A stretch of 64,000 nt of DNA from JACIYW01 sp014359745 (GTDB taxonomy: Bacteria > Pseudomonadota > Alphaproteobacteria > Rhodobacterales > Rhodobacteraceae): positions 62,001 to 126,000 of the forward strand of contig JBNPWE010000002.1 in assembly GCA_050433985.1 (NCBI GenBank), in the 5' to 3' direction. Below are positions 24,824 to 33,224 of the stretch, one piece after another. How positions within the stretch are numbered: position 1 is the stretch's first letter; each line of letters begins with the position of its first letter. Under the pieces are notes generated by a model. It made no database searches. It was not told the DNA's origin and worked only from the letters and a program-made list of their open reading frames with translations. The position numbers were made by a program, and so were the translations under genes.

Positions 24824-25648
24824 TCATGCCACGCGGACGATCTCGGCGGTGCCGAGGGCGTTGAAGCGGTTGATGAGTGCGATGCGGAGCTCACCTCGAT
24901 TTCGGCGGTCTGGCGGTCTGGGTCTCTTGCGGCGATGCGTTCACCGAATGCCTTGAGGTCGAGCAGGTTGAGCGCCACAGGTTCGAGCGAACCTGCGAGG
25001 GCATTTTGGCCTCGATCCGGCTCCGGACATGGTATCGGGTCCAGCGCTTCCAGAACGCCCTGCCGTAGTGCCGGGTGGCGCGCAGTGTTTCGTTTCTGGC
25101 GATAGCCGCCGGGTAGTCCTCTTTCCAGGGCCGACCGTTCTTGCGGATCGGGAGTGAGGGCCTGACTGCCACTGATGGAGTGGATGGCTCCCTTCGTTGG
25201 CCGTGTTCACAGCACCCAACATGGCACATTGCGATGCCGGAAGCGGGAGCCATCCACTCCATCAGTGGCGTTCCCATGGCTCGATGTCCACCAGCAGGTT
25301 CAGAGGGCCATCGGCGCGCCGATACGGGATCTGGACGGCCAGCGTTTTCTGACGCCGACACAGGGTGGTGTAGCCGGGCACCACCCAGTCCAGGTCCGCC
25401 ATCTTGAGCAAACTGGCCACCATCCCGGTCGTTTGCCGGAGCGGCAGCTTGAACAGAACCTTGATGGTCAGGCAGAACTGGATCGCGGCATCCGAGAACA
25501 CCGCAGGCCGACCGGGCTTGCCATCAGGCGGCGCGAGCCAGGTCATGTCCTTGTCCAACCAGATCAACAGCGACCCGCGCTTGCGACGCGCCGCGGTGTA
25601 GCTGGACCAGTTCGTGGTGCGGTAGCGGGCGGGTGTCGGCTTGCTCAT
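24824..25648 (-). pseudogene. IS5-family transposase, internally deleted and frameshifted
   Basis: The N-terminal 120 or so residues are intact from the ATG at 25648 (MSKPTPARYRTTNWSSYTAA; VFSDAAIQFCLTIKVLFKLP; TLCRRQKTLAVQIPYRR; ends at NLLVD). The frame then runs into the 102-bp insertion. C-terminal pieces resume at about 25155 (PIRKNGRPWKEDYPAAIARN; TRHYGRAFWKRWTRYH; RSRIEAKM), are frameshifted near 25000, and continue as LKAFGERIAARDPDRQTAEI and FNALGTAEIVRVA to a stop at 24824. Roughly 100 residues of catalytic core are lost, so it cannot transpose by itself. Confidence 0.85.
25168..25269. repeat. 102-bp element with perfect 25-bp terminal inverted repeats
   Basis: Arms at 25168-25192 (starts GCCACTGATGGAG) and 25245-25269 are perfect reverse complements; the 52-bp centre has no coding character. 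It sits exactly where the IS5 transposase core should be. It looks like a miniature inverted-repeat element or the fused ends of another insertion sequence. Confidence 0.8.
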
Positions 25649-25710
25649 GCGGCCTGTCTAACCGCATGGATTCGCGATGTGAATCCTCCAAGGGCGGAGT
25701 TGTGCAACAA

Positions 25711-25954
25711 CGTCGTTTGGAACGAAAACACAGACCCGACGTGGCAAGGTGAGCCGATACTAGGGACGTTAGCGAACGATTCCATCTAACCGCCGAAGAT
25801 CATCCCCGACCTGTTCCTGCGGTTGTGGACGGAATGGCGCAATGGGCGCTTCAACGCAGAAGAAGTGCAAGCCGAACTGGATCAACTCACAGAGTATGTG
25901 AACGCTTCGACGGAAGTGAAGCCGAAGTCGGACTTCTGGCGCGGAATGTTCTGA
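25711..25954 (+). pseudogene. Unidentified gene remnant with internal stop
   Basis: Immediately right of the IS5 end, the plus strand reads NENTDPTWQGEPILGTLAND and, after an in-frame TAA at 25787, PKIIPDLFLRLWTEWRNGRF, NAEEVQAELDQLTEYV and a terminal KSDFWRGMF with stop at 25952-25954. Charged, helical and protein-like, but I do not recognise the family. The 5' part is absent; the IS element or a deletion removed it. Confidence 0.5.
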
Positions 25955-26295
25955 CAACGAAAAAATGCCCCCGAAGCATCGCTGCAACGGCGGTCTAGTC
26001 AAGCTTCCGAGATGGGATCTGGTCGGAGGCTATTCGGCGAACGCGGCTGCGGGGATGCCCACAAGGGGCGCAGCAGGGTCGATACCCGTAGCGGTGCAGG
26101 CTTGGCGCATGGTGGCCCCGGCGGCGACCCGCAGCACGGCTACAGCGGGGAAATCGGGCCGTCCTGCCCCTGCCAGCCAAGCGACGTGCTGCGCCCCGTC
26201 TGCAAGCCTTGGCTGGCATTGACGGGCAAAGCGCCCGGTCTGGTCAAGAAGGATGACTTCAAATGGGGCGCGCTTCCGGGCCTCTACACGGGCGC
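25955..26295. other. Unassigned sequence within the IS graveyard
   Basis: Open frames run on both strands, one continuous with the IS3-type start at 26407, but none resembles a known protein. Probably mixed debris of earlier insertions. Confidence 0.4.
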
Positions 26296-26407
26296 AAGGC
26301 TGGATCTTGTGCCTGGCCGCAATCCCTTGCGCGTTCTTGTCGCCACGCAGCGCCTCAATCGCTACCACAACTTTGAATTTATTCGAGAGACTGCGTCTCT
26401 TGGCCAT
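26296..26407 (-). pseudogene. IS3-family OrfA N-terminal fragment
   Basis: From ATG at 26407 the minus strand encodes MAKRRSLSNKFKVVVAIEAL, RGDKNAQGIAARHKIQP, the helix-turn-helix start of IS3-type OrfA proteins. Similarity stops after about 36 residues and the frame continues into unrelated sequence. No OrfB is present. Confidence 0.75.
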
Positions 26408-26526
26408 TCGTGTATCCTGTCGTCGTTGATGGATACATCCAGGCACGCTGTCTGATTTTGCCGGATCACTTCTGTTCGGTGTTACACGGCGGAAACGCCG
26501 CAGGTTTTCGGCTTTTTCTGAACTGG

Positions 26527-28986
26527 CTAACGCGGTTGCAGATGGGTGATGCCCAACGCGCCGGCCCGCGCCAGCCCCGGATCAAGCGACATCGGGATAT
26601 ATTCCCCACGCCGCCACAGCTCGCCCAGATCATCATAATGGCGCGACAGCGGATGCCCCGATTGCCCGGTCGCGATGATGAACACCGAACTGTCAGGGTC
26701 GGCGAAATCATAGACGCCGCGAAAGCCCGCGCCATGCACGTTCAGGAACGGATCGGGTTCGGTGCCCGCGGTGCGGCCGCGCTGCAACGTGTTGTCGCCC
26801 CCCGATGTCGATTGCCGGATGTTGACGAAATAGCGCAGCACCGGCATCTTTCCCAGCACGGGGTGATCATGGGTCGCCTGATGCGCATCGCCCCAGCGCC
26901 AGCTTTCCAGCGCGCCGCCATGGCGTTGCGACAGGCGCAACAGCGCGTCATCCAGCGCCATGCGGGCGATATCGTTGCAGGTCTCGACCGCGGAGGACTG
27001 CACGACATCGCACCAGATCGCGGCACCATCGGTATTGCGGAACACCCGTTCAACGAATTCCGGTTCCAGATGGTTGAAAGACGCTGACAGCGGGCCAAGT
27101 TCGTCACGGATCAGCCGGTCCATCAGCGCGCGCATCCAGGCGGCATAGATCAGCGGCTCTGGCAGGTGTTCGTTCATCTCGCCGTTCCACTTGGCGAGCA
27201 GATCCAGCGCGCGCTGGCGCAGGTTTTCGGGCGTGTTGGCCGGTGCGGCCTCGCCCGCGAACCAAAGATCGGCGGCGACCAGCGGCAGCAATGAGCGCGC
27301 GGTGAAGCTGACCGTATCCAGTTGCGTCTCGATGAAGCTTTCGCGGGTATGCACCTCGCGCCCCAGCATCAGGCGTTTCCAGCGCTCTATCCGCTGCGTG
27401 TCGCCCCAGTCATAAGACAGGTGGCGGGGAAAGGGCCGGTCGATGGGTTTGTTGTTGGTATTGCCGATAATGCCGCTTTTCGGATCCACAAAGCGGGGAT
27501 TTTCGGCATAGGGAAACCGGCCCTGCCAAAGGTTTTCGGCCATCCAGCCCGGTGTCGGCATCCGGCCTTTTGACTGGTGGCCGGGGTCACGGCGGGGCAG
27601 CGCACCGATCACCTGCATGGCGACGCGATGGCGATCGGCAAGCATCAGGTTTTGCGCAGGGGCGACAAACAGCGACCCGGCCTCGATCGCGGCCTCGACG
27701 CTGTCTGCCTGCATCAGCCGCAGCGCCGCCGTCATAGAGGTGTCTGCCCGGTCGAACGCCGTCCACGAGACAGAGGCGACATGGCCGGGCGGGGTAATGC
27801 TGGCCAGGTCATAGTGCGTTCCGGGCAGGACCGGGCCGTTATCGGTCCAGCGCAGGGTCAGGGTGCGCGGCGCCTCGCCCTTGATGCGCAGGATGGTGCG
27901 CCGGGTGTCCAAGCTTTTCCAGCCGTCCGGGGTGCGATAGAGCGTCGGATCCTCGGGGTTCAACTCTTCGATATGGACATCCTGATCATCGACATAGGCC
28001 GATGTCAGCCCCCAGCCCAACCGCGCCGACCGCCCGATCATCACGGCGGGAACGCCGGGAATGGTGGCCCCGATCACCCCGCCCGAGGCCAGTTCAAGCC
28101 GCGCCAGATACCAGATGGCGGGGGCGGCAAAACCCAGATGCGGGTCATTCGCCAGCAGCGATCCCCCCGCCGCCGACCGGGCCGGGCTGGCCGCCCAGGC
28201 ATTCGACGCCCCGGCAAGGCCGCGCTGCGGCACCGGCGAAAGCGGATCATCGTCAAGGCTCAGCGCCGCATGCGAGGCGCTGACGCCCGGCACGATCCGC
28301 GCGAAATCGGGCAGAACCGTCAGCCCGTCACCCGGCACGTCGGGCAGGATGTCCTGGACGCGCGCATCGGGCAACAGCATCGAGACGCGGGCACGCAACA
28401 CCTCGGCCGACAGATGGCCCGACAGTTGCAGGGCCATCAGCTTGATGATCGCGATGGAATCGGCCGGGCGCCAGGCGGAAATCTGGTTGGAAAACAGAAA
28501 GAATTCCGGTGCGCCGCGCCCCAGCGCCTGATCGTTGACGGTGGTGATCCAGGCGTTGACCCCCGCCGCATAGGCGTTGAGCGCGGCCAGGGTCGGCGCA
28601 TCCTGTGCCTCGACCGAGGCTTGCGCCGCGCCGTAAAGGTCGAACCGGCGCATCAGATCGTCGATGCGGGCGGTGCGCGCGCCGAAAAGTTCCGACAGGC
28701 GGCCCTGCACGGTCCGGCGCAGCATGGTCATCTGCCACAGCCGGTCTTGCGCATGGGCAAAGCCCAGGCCGAAATAGACATCCGCATCCGTCCCGGCAAA
28801 GACATGCGGAACGTCATCGCTGTTGCGCACGATCTCGACCGGGCCGGTCAGGCCGTCAAGCCGATAGGTCGCGCTGTAATCGGGGATCGAACGCCCCAGA
28901 AAGTAATAGGCCACGATCAATGCCAGCGCGCCCAGCGCCACGAGGCCAAGAAAGGCGCGAAAAGTCCATCGCAAAACGGTGATCAT
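26527..28986 (-). CDS. Penicillin-acylase family N-terminal-nucleophile hydrolase
   Basis: An 819-residue member of the penicillin amidase/acyl-homoserine-lactone acylase family. Residues 1-30 form a hydrophobic export or anchor segment (FLGLVALGALALIVAYYFLG). An alpha region follows (VPHVFAGTDADVYFGLGFAHAQDRLWQM, split, about 60-85), then a linker. Self-cleavage would expose Ser261 in GASNAW as catalytic N-terminus of the beta chain. NDPHLGFAAPAIWY and the C-terminal SGHPLSRHYDDLGELW also fit. Substrate cannot be read from sequence: beta-lactams, N-acyl homoserine lactones or other amides are all possible. It is a single gene facing away from the next. Confidence 0.9.
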   Translation of the reverse strand: MITVLRWTFRAFLGLVALGALALIVAYYFLGRSIPDYSATYRLDGLTGPVEIVRNSDDVPHVFAGTDADVYFGLGFAHAQDRLWQMTMLRRTVQGRLSELFGARTARIDDLMRRFDLYGAAQASVEAQDAPTLAALNAYAAGVNAWITTVNDQALGRGAPEFFLFSNQISAWRPADSIAIIKLMALQLSGHLSAEVLRARVSMLLPDARVQDILPDVPGDGLTVLPDFARIVPGVSASHAALSLDDDPLSPVPQRGLAGASNAWAASPARSAAGGSLLANDPHLGFAAPAIWYLARLELASGGVIGATIPGVPAVMIGRSARLGWGLTSAYVDDQDVHIEELNPEDPTLYRTPDGWKSLDTRRTILRIKGEAPRTLTLRWTDNGPVLPGTHYDLASITPPGHVASVSWTAFDRADTSMTAALRLMQADSVEAAIEAGSLFVAPAQNLMLADRHRVAMQVIGALPRRDPGHQSKGRMPTPGWMAENLWQGRFPYAENPRFVDPKSGIIGNTNNKPIDRPFPRHLSYDWGDTQRIERWKRLMLGREVHTRESFIETQLDTVSFTARSLLPLVAADLWFAGEAAPANTPENLRQRALDLLAKWNGEMNEHLPEPLIYAAWMRALMDRLIRDELGPLSASFNHLEPEFVERVFRNTDGAAIWCDVVQSSAVETCNDIARMALDDALLRLSQRHGGALESWRWGDAHQATHDHPVLGKMPVLRYFVNIRQSTSGGDNTLQRGRTAGTEPDPFLNVHGAGFRGVYDFADPDSSVFIIATGQSGHPLSRHYDDLGELWRRGEYIPMSLDPGLARAGALGITHLQPR

Positions 28987-29079
28987 CAGCCCCCGGCTTT
29001 CTGCCCCCGGTTGACGTTGGGGGCGAATCCGTTACGAACGGTATGAGTGTATGCCAAGAGACACCGGGGGGGTAAAGCC

Positions 29080-29955
29080 ATGGCGAAGGTTGCATTTCTG
29101 GGGCTGGGCGTGATGGGTTACCCGATGGCGGGGCATCTGGTGCGCGCGGGCCATGAGGTGACGGTGTTCAACCGCACCGTCGCAAAGGCCGAAAAATGGG
29201 TTGCCGAACACGGCGGCGCGCGCGGCGCGACGCCGGCGCTGGCGGCGGCGGGGGCCGATTTCGTGATGGCCTGCGTGGGCAATGACGACGATCTGCGCGC
29301 CGTCTGCGCGGGCGAGGGTGGGGCCTTTGGCGCGATGGCGCCGGGCAGCGTGTTTGTCGATCACACCACCGTATCGGCCAGGGTGACGCGCGAGATGGCG
29401 GCGCTGGCGGTCGAGGGTGGCTTCGGCTTTGTCGATGCGCCGGTGTCGGGCGGGCAGGCGGGGGCGGAAAGCGGCGCGCTGTCGGTGATGTGCGGTGGCG
29501 CGGCGCAGGATTACGCGCGCGCCGAACCGGTGATCGACGCCTATGCGCGGGTCTGCCGCCGTCTGGGGGAAAGCGGATCGGGGCAACTGGCCAAGATGAT
29601 GAACCAGATCTGCATCGCGGGCCTTGTACAGGGCCTGTCCGAGGCGCTGCGCTTTGGCGAGAAGGCCGGCATGGACGGGCGCGCGGTGGTCGAGGTGATC
29701 AGCCAGGGCGCGGCGGGATCATGGCAGATGGCCAACCGGCATGAGACGATGCTGGACGACAGGTTCGAATTCGGTTTCGCGGTCGACTGGATGCGCAAGG
29801 ATCTGGGGATATGCCTGGACACCGCCGACGAAATCGGCGCGCCGCTGCCGGTGACCGCGCTGGTCGATCAGTTCTACAAGGATGTGCAGGCGATGGGCGG
29901 CGGGCGTTGGGATACCTCTTCGCTGATCCGGCGGTTGCGCGCGCTGGAGGGGTAG
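29080..29955 (+). CDS. 3-hydroxyisobutyrate-dehydrogenase-like NAD(P)-dependent oxidoreductase
   Basis: A beta-hydroxyacid dehydrogenase of 291 residues. The N-terminal Rossmann motif is FLGLGVMGYPMAGHLVRAGH (about residues 5-24); the substrate loop DAPVSGGQAGAESGALSVM lies near 121-139 and the catalytic Lys in GQLAKMMNQICIAG near 175-188. The ATG at 29080 (MAKVAFLG) is preferred over an upstream in-frame ATG. Members act on 3-hydroxyisobutyrate, tartronate semialdehyde or short hydroxyacids. With no pathway neighbours the substrate is open. A dispersed repeat starts right at the stop codon. Confidence 0.87.
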   Translation: MAKVAFLGLGVMGYPMAGHLVRAGHEVTVFNRTVAKAEKWVAEHGGARGATPALAAAGADFVMACVGNDDDLRAVCAGEGGAFGAMAPGSVFVDHTTVSARVTREMAALAVEGGFGFVDAPVSGGQAGAESGALSVMCGGAAQDYARAEPVIDAYARVCRRLGESGSGQLAKMMNQICIAGLVQGLSEALRFGEKAGMDGRAVVEVISQGAAGSWQMANRHETMLDDRFEFGFAVDWMRKDLGICLDTADEIGAPLPVTALVDQFYKDVQAMGGGRWDTSSLIRRLRALEG

Positions 29956-29993
29956 GGACGCCTCCGGCGGGAGTATTTGGGTCGAGAGGATGG
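29956..29993 (+). repeat. Dispersed intergenic repeat, copy E
   Basis: GGACGCCTCCGGCGGGAGTA then TTTGGGTCGAGAGGATGG. It belongs to the GCCTCCGGCGGGAGTATTT / GAGAGGATG subtype, the same as copy F in the opposite orientation, and fills the gap before the cfa stop. Confidence 0.85.
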
Positions 29994-30027
29994 GGCGGGC
30001 GTTACCTTTCGGCAGGCCCGGCCCGGA

Positions 30028-31260
30028 TTATTCGGCGGCTTTCACGGTTTGGGCGATTTCGGGGCCGTTGTAGATATAATCGCGGGTAAGGGGCACGGCC
30101 GCCTGATCGCGCGCAAGCTGCACCTGGAACACGCATTGCCAGCCGTGGCGGAATGTCATCTCGGAGGCGATAAGGTAATAGCGCCACATCCGGCAGAAGC
30201 GATCGTCGTAAAGCTCGCGCGCCGTTTCGATCCGCGCCATGAAGCGGTCGTGCCAATGGCGCAGAGTCTGGGCGTAATGCAGGCGCCAGACCTCGACATC
30301 GGTTGTCCAGAGCCCGGTTTTCTGCACGGGGATCATGACCTCGGAAAGGGCGGGAATATACCCACCGGGAAAGATGTATTTCAGGATCCACGGGCTGGTG
30401 CTGCCCGGCGGTGTCATCCGGCCGATGGTATGGACAAGGGCGATGCCGTCCGGGGTGAGGAGATCCTTGATCTGGCGGAAATATTCGCGGTAGTGCGGCA
30501 CGCCGACATGTTCGAACATGCCCACCGAAACGATGCGGTCGAATTGCCCGGTGACGGTGCGGTAATCGGCCAGGCGGAATTCGATCCGGTCCGACAACCC
30601 GGCCTGTTCGGCGCGCTCTGTCGCCACGCGGTGCTGTTCTTCGGACAGGGTGACGCCCAGCACCCTGACCCCGTAATCGCGCGCAAGGGTTATCGCCATG
30701 CCGCCCCAGCCGCAGCCGATGTCGAGCACCCGCATCCCCGGCGACAGGCGCAGCTTGGCGGCGATATGGGCCTTTTTCTGCGCCTGCGCCTGGTCGAGCG
30801 AATCGTCGGGGTGGATGAAATAGGCGCAGGAATATTGTTTGTCTTCATCCAGAAACAGATCGTAAAGCGCGCCCGACAGATCATAATGATGCGCCACGTT
30901 GCGCCGCGCACGCGATGCCGGATTGAACTGCCTGATCAGGCGCAGCGCCCCCTGCGCCATGAAAACGGGAAAGCGCCACCAATCGGCGCGGCCGTCGCCG
31001 GCGTTTTGCATCAGGATGCCCAGAAGCCCGCGCAGATCGTCGCCCTCGATGGTCAGCGACTGGTCCATATACGCCTCTCCCAACGCCATATCGGGCGCGC
31101 GTACCAGACGACCGGGCAGGGCGGGATCATGCAGATGGACCGTCACCTGGGGGTCAACGCCATTGCCATAACGCCCGATCGATTTATCGGGCATGTGCAG
31201 GATCAACGTGCCTTCACGGATGACCCGGCCAAGAAGAAAGTCCAGAAGACGATCCCACAT
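30028..31260 (-). CDS. cfa: Cyclopropane-fatty-acyl-phospholipid synthase family protein
   Basis: Transfers a methylene group from S-adenosylmethionine to the double bond of membrane unsaturated fatty acids. The 410-residue protein has an N-terminal region (LILHMPDKSIGRYGNG), the SAM-binding motif VLDIGCGWGGMAITLA near residue 177, and downstream catalytic blocks (VSVGMFEHVG; HTIGRMTPPGSTSPW; KYIFPGGYIP; WQCVFQVQLARDQAAVP). The ATG at 31260 is chosen because GGAGG lies 6 nt upstream; an ATG at 31272 is possible. A good promoter lies upstream, back to back with aspS. Confidence 0.92.
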   Translation of the reverse strand: MWDRLLDFLLGRVIREGTLILHMPDKSIGRYGNGVDPQVTVHLHDPALPGRLVRAPDMALGEAYMDQSLTIEGDDLRGLLGILMQNAGDGRADWWRFPVFMAQGALRLIRQFNPASRARRNVAHHYDLSGALYDLFLDEDKQYSCAYFIHPDDSLDQAQAQKKAHIAAKLRLSPGMRVLDIGCGWGGMAITLARDYGVRVLGVTLSEEQHRVATERAEQAGLSDRIEFRLADYRTVTGQFDRIVSVGMFEHVGVPHYREYFRQIKDLLTPDGIALVHTIGRMTPPGSTSPWILKYIFPGGYIPALSEVMIPVQKTGLWTTDVEVWRLHYAQTLRHWHDRFMARIETARELYDDRFCRMWRYYLIASEMTFRHGWQCVFQVQLARDQAAVPLTRDYIYNGPEIAQTVKAAE

Positions 31261-31317
31261 GGTTTCCTCCATTCCAACGGAACCCCGCTCGCTGGTCCAA
31301 GGGTTCCAGACCTGGAT

Positions 31318-31346
31318 TAAATACACCAGGAACCGGGGATTGTAAA
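31318..31346 (-). promoter_or_regulatory. Sigma-70-type promoter for cfa
   Basis: On the minus strand TTTACA (31346-31341), a 17-bp spacer and TATTTA (31323-31318). Both hexamers and the spacing fit a housekeeping promoter, with a leader of about 50 nt. Confidence 0.6.
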
Positions 31347-31378
31347 ATTTTCGCCATGATGCCGCCCATGCTCTGCCC

Positions 31379-31407
31379 TTGACTTCGCCGCCCTTACAGG
31401 CTGTATC
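31379..31407 (+). promoter_or_regulatory. Sigma-70-type promoter for aspS
   Basis: TTGACT (31379-31384), a 17-bp spacer and TGTATC (31402-31407), about 37 bp upstream of the aspS ATG. Confidence 0.6.
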
Positions 31408-31443
31408 GGCGCGGACCGCGATCTGCCGCGAAAAGGGGATAAC

Positions 31444-33216
31444 ATGCACGCCTACCGCAGCCATACCTGCGCCGATCTGACCACGGCCGATGTCGGCCAA
31501 ACCGTGCGCCTGTCGGGATGGGTGCACCGGGTGCGCGATCATGGCGGCATCCTGTTCGTCGATCTGCGCGATCATTACGGCATCACCCAGGTGCTGGCCG
31601 ATCCCGACAGCCCGGCGTTTTCCGCCATCGAGGCGCTGCGCGCCGAATATGTGGTGCGGGTGGAGGGCGAGGTGAAGGCGCGCGATGCGGCGCTGGTGAA
31701 CCCAAGGATCCCCACCGGCGCGATAGAGGTTTATGTGCGGTCGGTCGAGGTACTTGGCCCCTGCGAAGAGCTGCCGTTGCCCGTTTTCGGGGAACAGGAT
31801 TATCCAGAGGAAACAAGGCTTTCCTACCGGTTCCTCGACCTGCGGCGCGAGGGGCTGCACGCCAACATGATGCTGCGATCGAACGTGGTGCGCAGCATTC
31901 GCAACCGGATGTGGGATGCCGGGTTCAACGAGTTTCAGACGCCGATCATCACCGCATCCAGCCCCGAGGGCGCGCGCGATTTTCTGGTGCCCTCGCGCCT
32001 GCATCCGGGCAAATTCTATGCGCTGCCGCAGGCGCCCCAGCAGTTCAAGCAATTGCTGATGGTCGCGGGGTTCGACAAATATTTCCAGATCGCGCCCTGT
32101 TTCCGCGATGAAGACCCGCGCGCAGATCGTTCGCCCACCGATTTCTATCAGCTTGACATGGAGATGAGCTTTGTCGAGCAAGCGGATGTTTTCAAAGCGA
32201 TTGAGCCGGTCATTCAGGGCGTGTTCGAGGAATTTGGCGGCGGTCGCCCGGTCAATACCGACTGGCCGCAGATCGCCTTTGCCGAGGCGATGCTGAAATA
32301 CGGCACCGACAAGCCCGACCTGCGCTGCCCGATAGAGATGCAGGTGGTCAGCGACCATTTCGCGGGGTCCGGTTTCGGCATCTTCGCGCGGTTGCTGGAA
32401 AAGCCGGGAACCGAGATCCGCGCCATTCCCGCGCCCAAGGGCGGCAGCCGGGCGTTCTGCGACCGGATGAATACCTTTGCGCAGGCACAGGGGCTGCCGG
32501 GGATGGGGTATATTATTTGGCGGGATGAGGGCGGTGTTATAGCCGGTGCCGGCCCCATCGCCAAGAATATCGGCCCGGAACGGACCGAGGCGATCCGCGC
32601 GCAGCTTGGCCTTGGCGCGGGGGATGCCGCGTTTTTCCTTGGTGGCACGCCGGACAGTTTCGCCGCCGTCGCCGCCAAGGCGCGCGTCGAGATCGGGCGC
32701 GAATTGGGGCTGACCGATGAAAACCGCTTCGAATTCGCCTGGATCGTCGATTTCCCGATGTACGAGCAGGACGACGACGGCAAGATCGACTTTTCCCACA
32801 ACCCCTTCACCATGCCGCAGGGCGGGATGGAGGCGTTGCAGGGCGATCCGTTGAAAGTGCTGGGATATCAGTATGATCTGGCCTGTAATGGCTATGAACT
32901 GGTCTCGGGCGCGATCCGCAATCACAAGCTCGACATCATGTATCGCGCGTTTGAGATCGCGGGTTATCCGGCCAGCGAGGTGGACAAGCGCTTTGGCGGC
33001 ATGGTCAAGGCGTTCCGTTATGGCGCGCCGCCGCACGGGGGCTGTGCGGCAGGCATTGATCGCATCGTGATGCTGCTCGCCGATGAGGCCAATATCCGCG
33101 AGGTGATCCTGTTCCCGATGAACCAGCGCGCCGAGGATCTGATGATGGGCGCGCCAAGCGAGCCCAGCAATGCGCAGTTGCGAGAGCTTGGTCTGCGGTT
33201 GCTGCCCGAAAGCTGA
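31444..33216 (+). CDS. aspS: Aspartate--tRNA ligase
   Basis: Class II synthetase charging tRNA-Asp (and probably tRNA-Asn if the organism uses the indirect route). The 590-residue length fits the bacterial type. The N-terminal anticodon-binding barrel holds VRLSGWVHRVRDHGGILFVDLRD (split, about 19-41). Class II motif 2 is FRDEDPRADRSPTDFYQLD near 221-239, a GAD insertion domain lies in the middle, and motif 3 is GAPPHGGCAAGIDRIVMLL near 525-543. It ends 8 bp before the stop of the convergent receiver-domain gene. Confidence 0.97.
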   Translation: MHAYRSHTCADLTTADVGQTVRLSGWVHRVRDHGGILFVDLRDHYGITQVLADPDSPAFSAIEALRAEYVVRVEGEVKARDAALVNPRIPTGAIEVYVRSVEVLGPCEELPLPVFGEQDYPEETRLSYRFLDLRREGLHANMMLRSNVVRSIRNRMWDAGFNEFQTPIITASSPEGARDFLVPSRLHPGKFYALPQAPQQFKQLLMVAGFDKYFQIAPCFRDEDPRADRSPTDFYQLDMEMSFVEQADVFKAIEPVIQGVFEEFGGGRPVNTDWPQIAFAEAMLKYGTDKPDLRCPIEMQVVSDHFAGSGFGIFARLLEKPGTEIRAIPAPKGGSRAFCDRMNTFAQAQGLPGMGYIIWRDEGGVIAGAGPIAKNIGPERTEAIRAQLGLGAGDAAFFLGGTPDSFAAVAAKARVEIGRELGLTDENRFEFAWIVDFPMYEQDDDGKIDFSHNPFTMPQGGMEALQGDPLKVLGYQYDLACNGYELVSGAIRNHKLDIMYRAFEIAGYPASEVDKRFGGMVKAFRYGAPPHGGCAAGIDRIVMLLADEANIREVILFPMNQRAEDLMMGAPSEPSNAQLRELGLRLLPES

Positions 33217-33224
33217 CCCTTGCG

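Larger units (their letters stand above)
24774..25710 (-). mobile_element. Degraded IS5-family insertion sequence
   Basis: Imperfect terminal inverted repeats bound it: TTGTTGCAGAACGGCGG at 24774-24790 and, inverted, the end at 25694-25710 (13 of 17 positions match). It contains both ends of an IS5-type transposase on the minus strand. No flanking target duplication is evident. The internal DDE core is missing and a 102-bp palindromic insertion occupies its place. Confidence 0.75.

Noticed and set aside
26487..26500. CGGCG-GAAA-CGCCG hairpin considered as a terminator for the acylase gene
   Set aside because: Read on the minus strand there is no T-run after the stem; its AT-rich side lies on the wrong flank.
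24444..26526. IS-rich region considered as a genomic island or defence locus
   Set aside because: It contains only broken transposases and debris, with no integrase, attachment repeats, toxin-antitoxin or defence genes.
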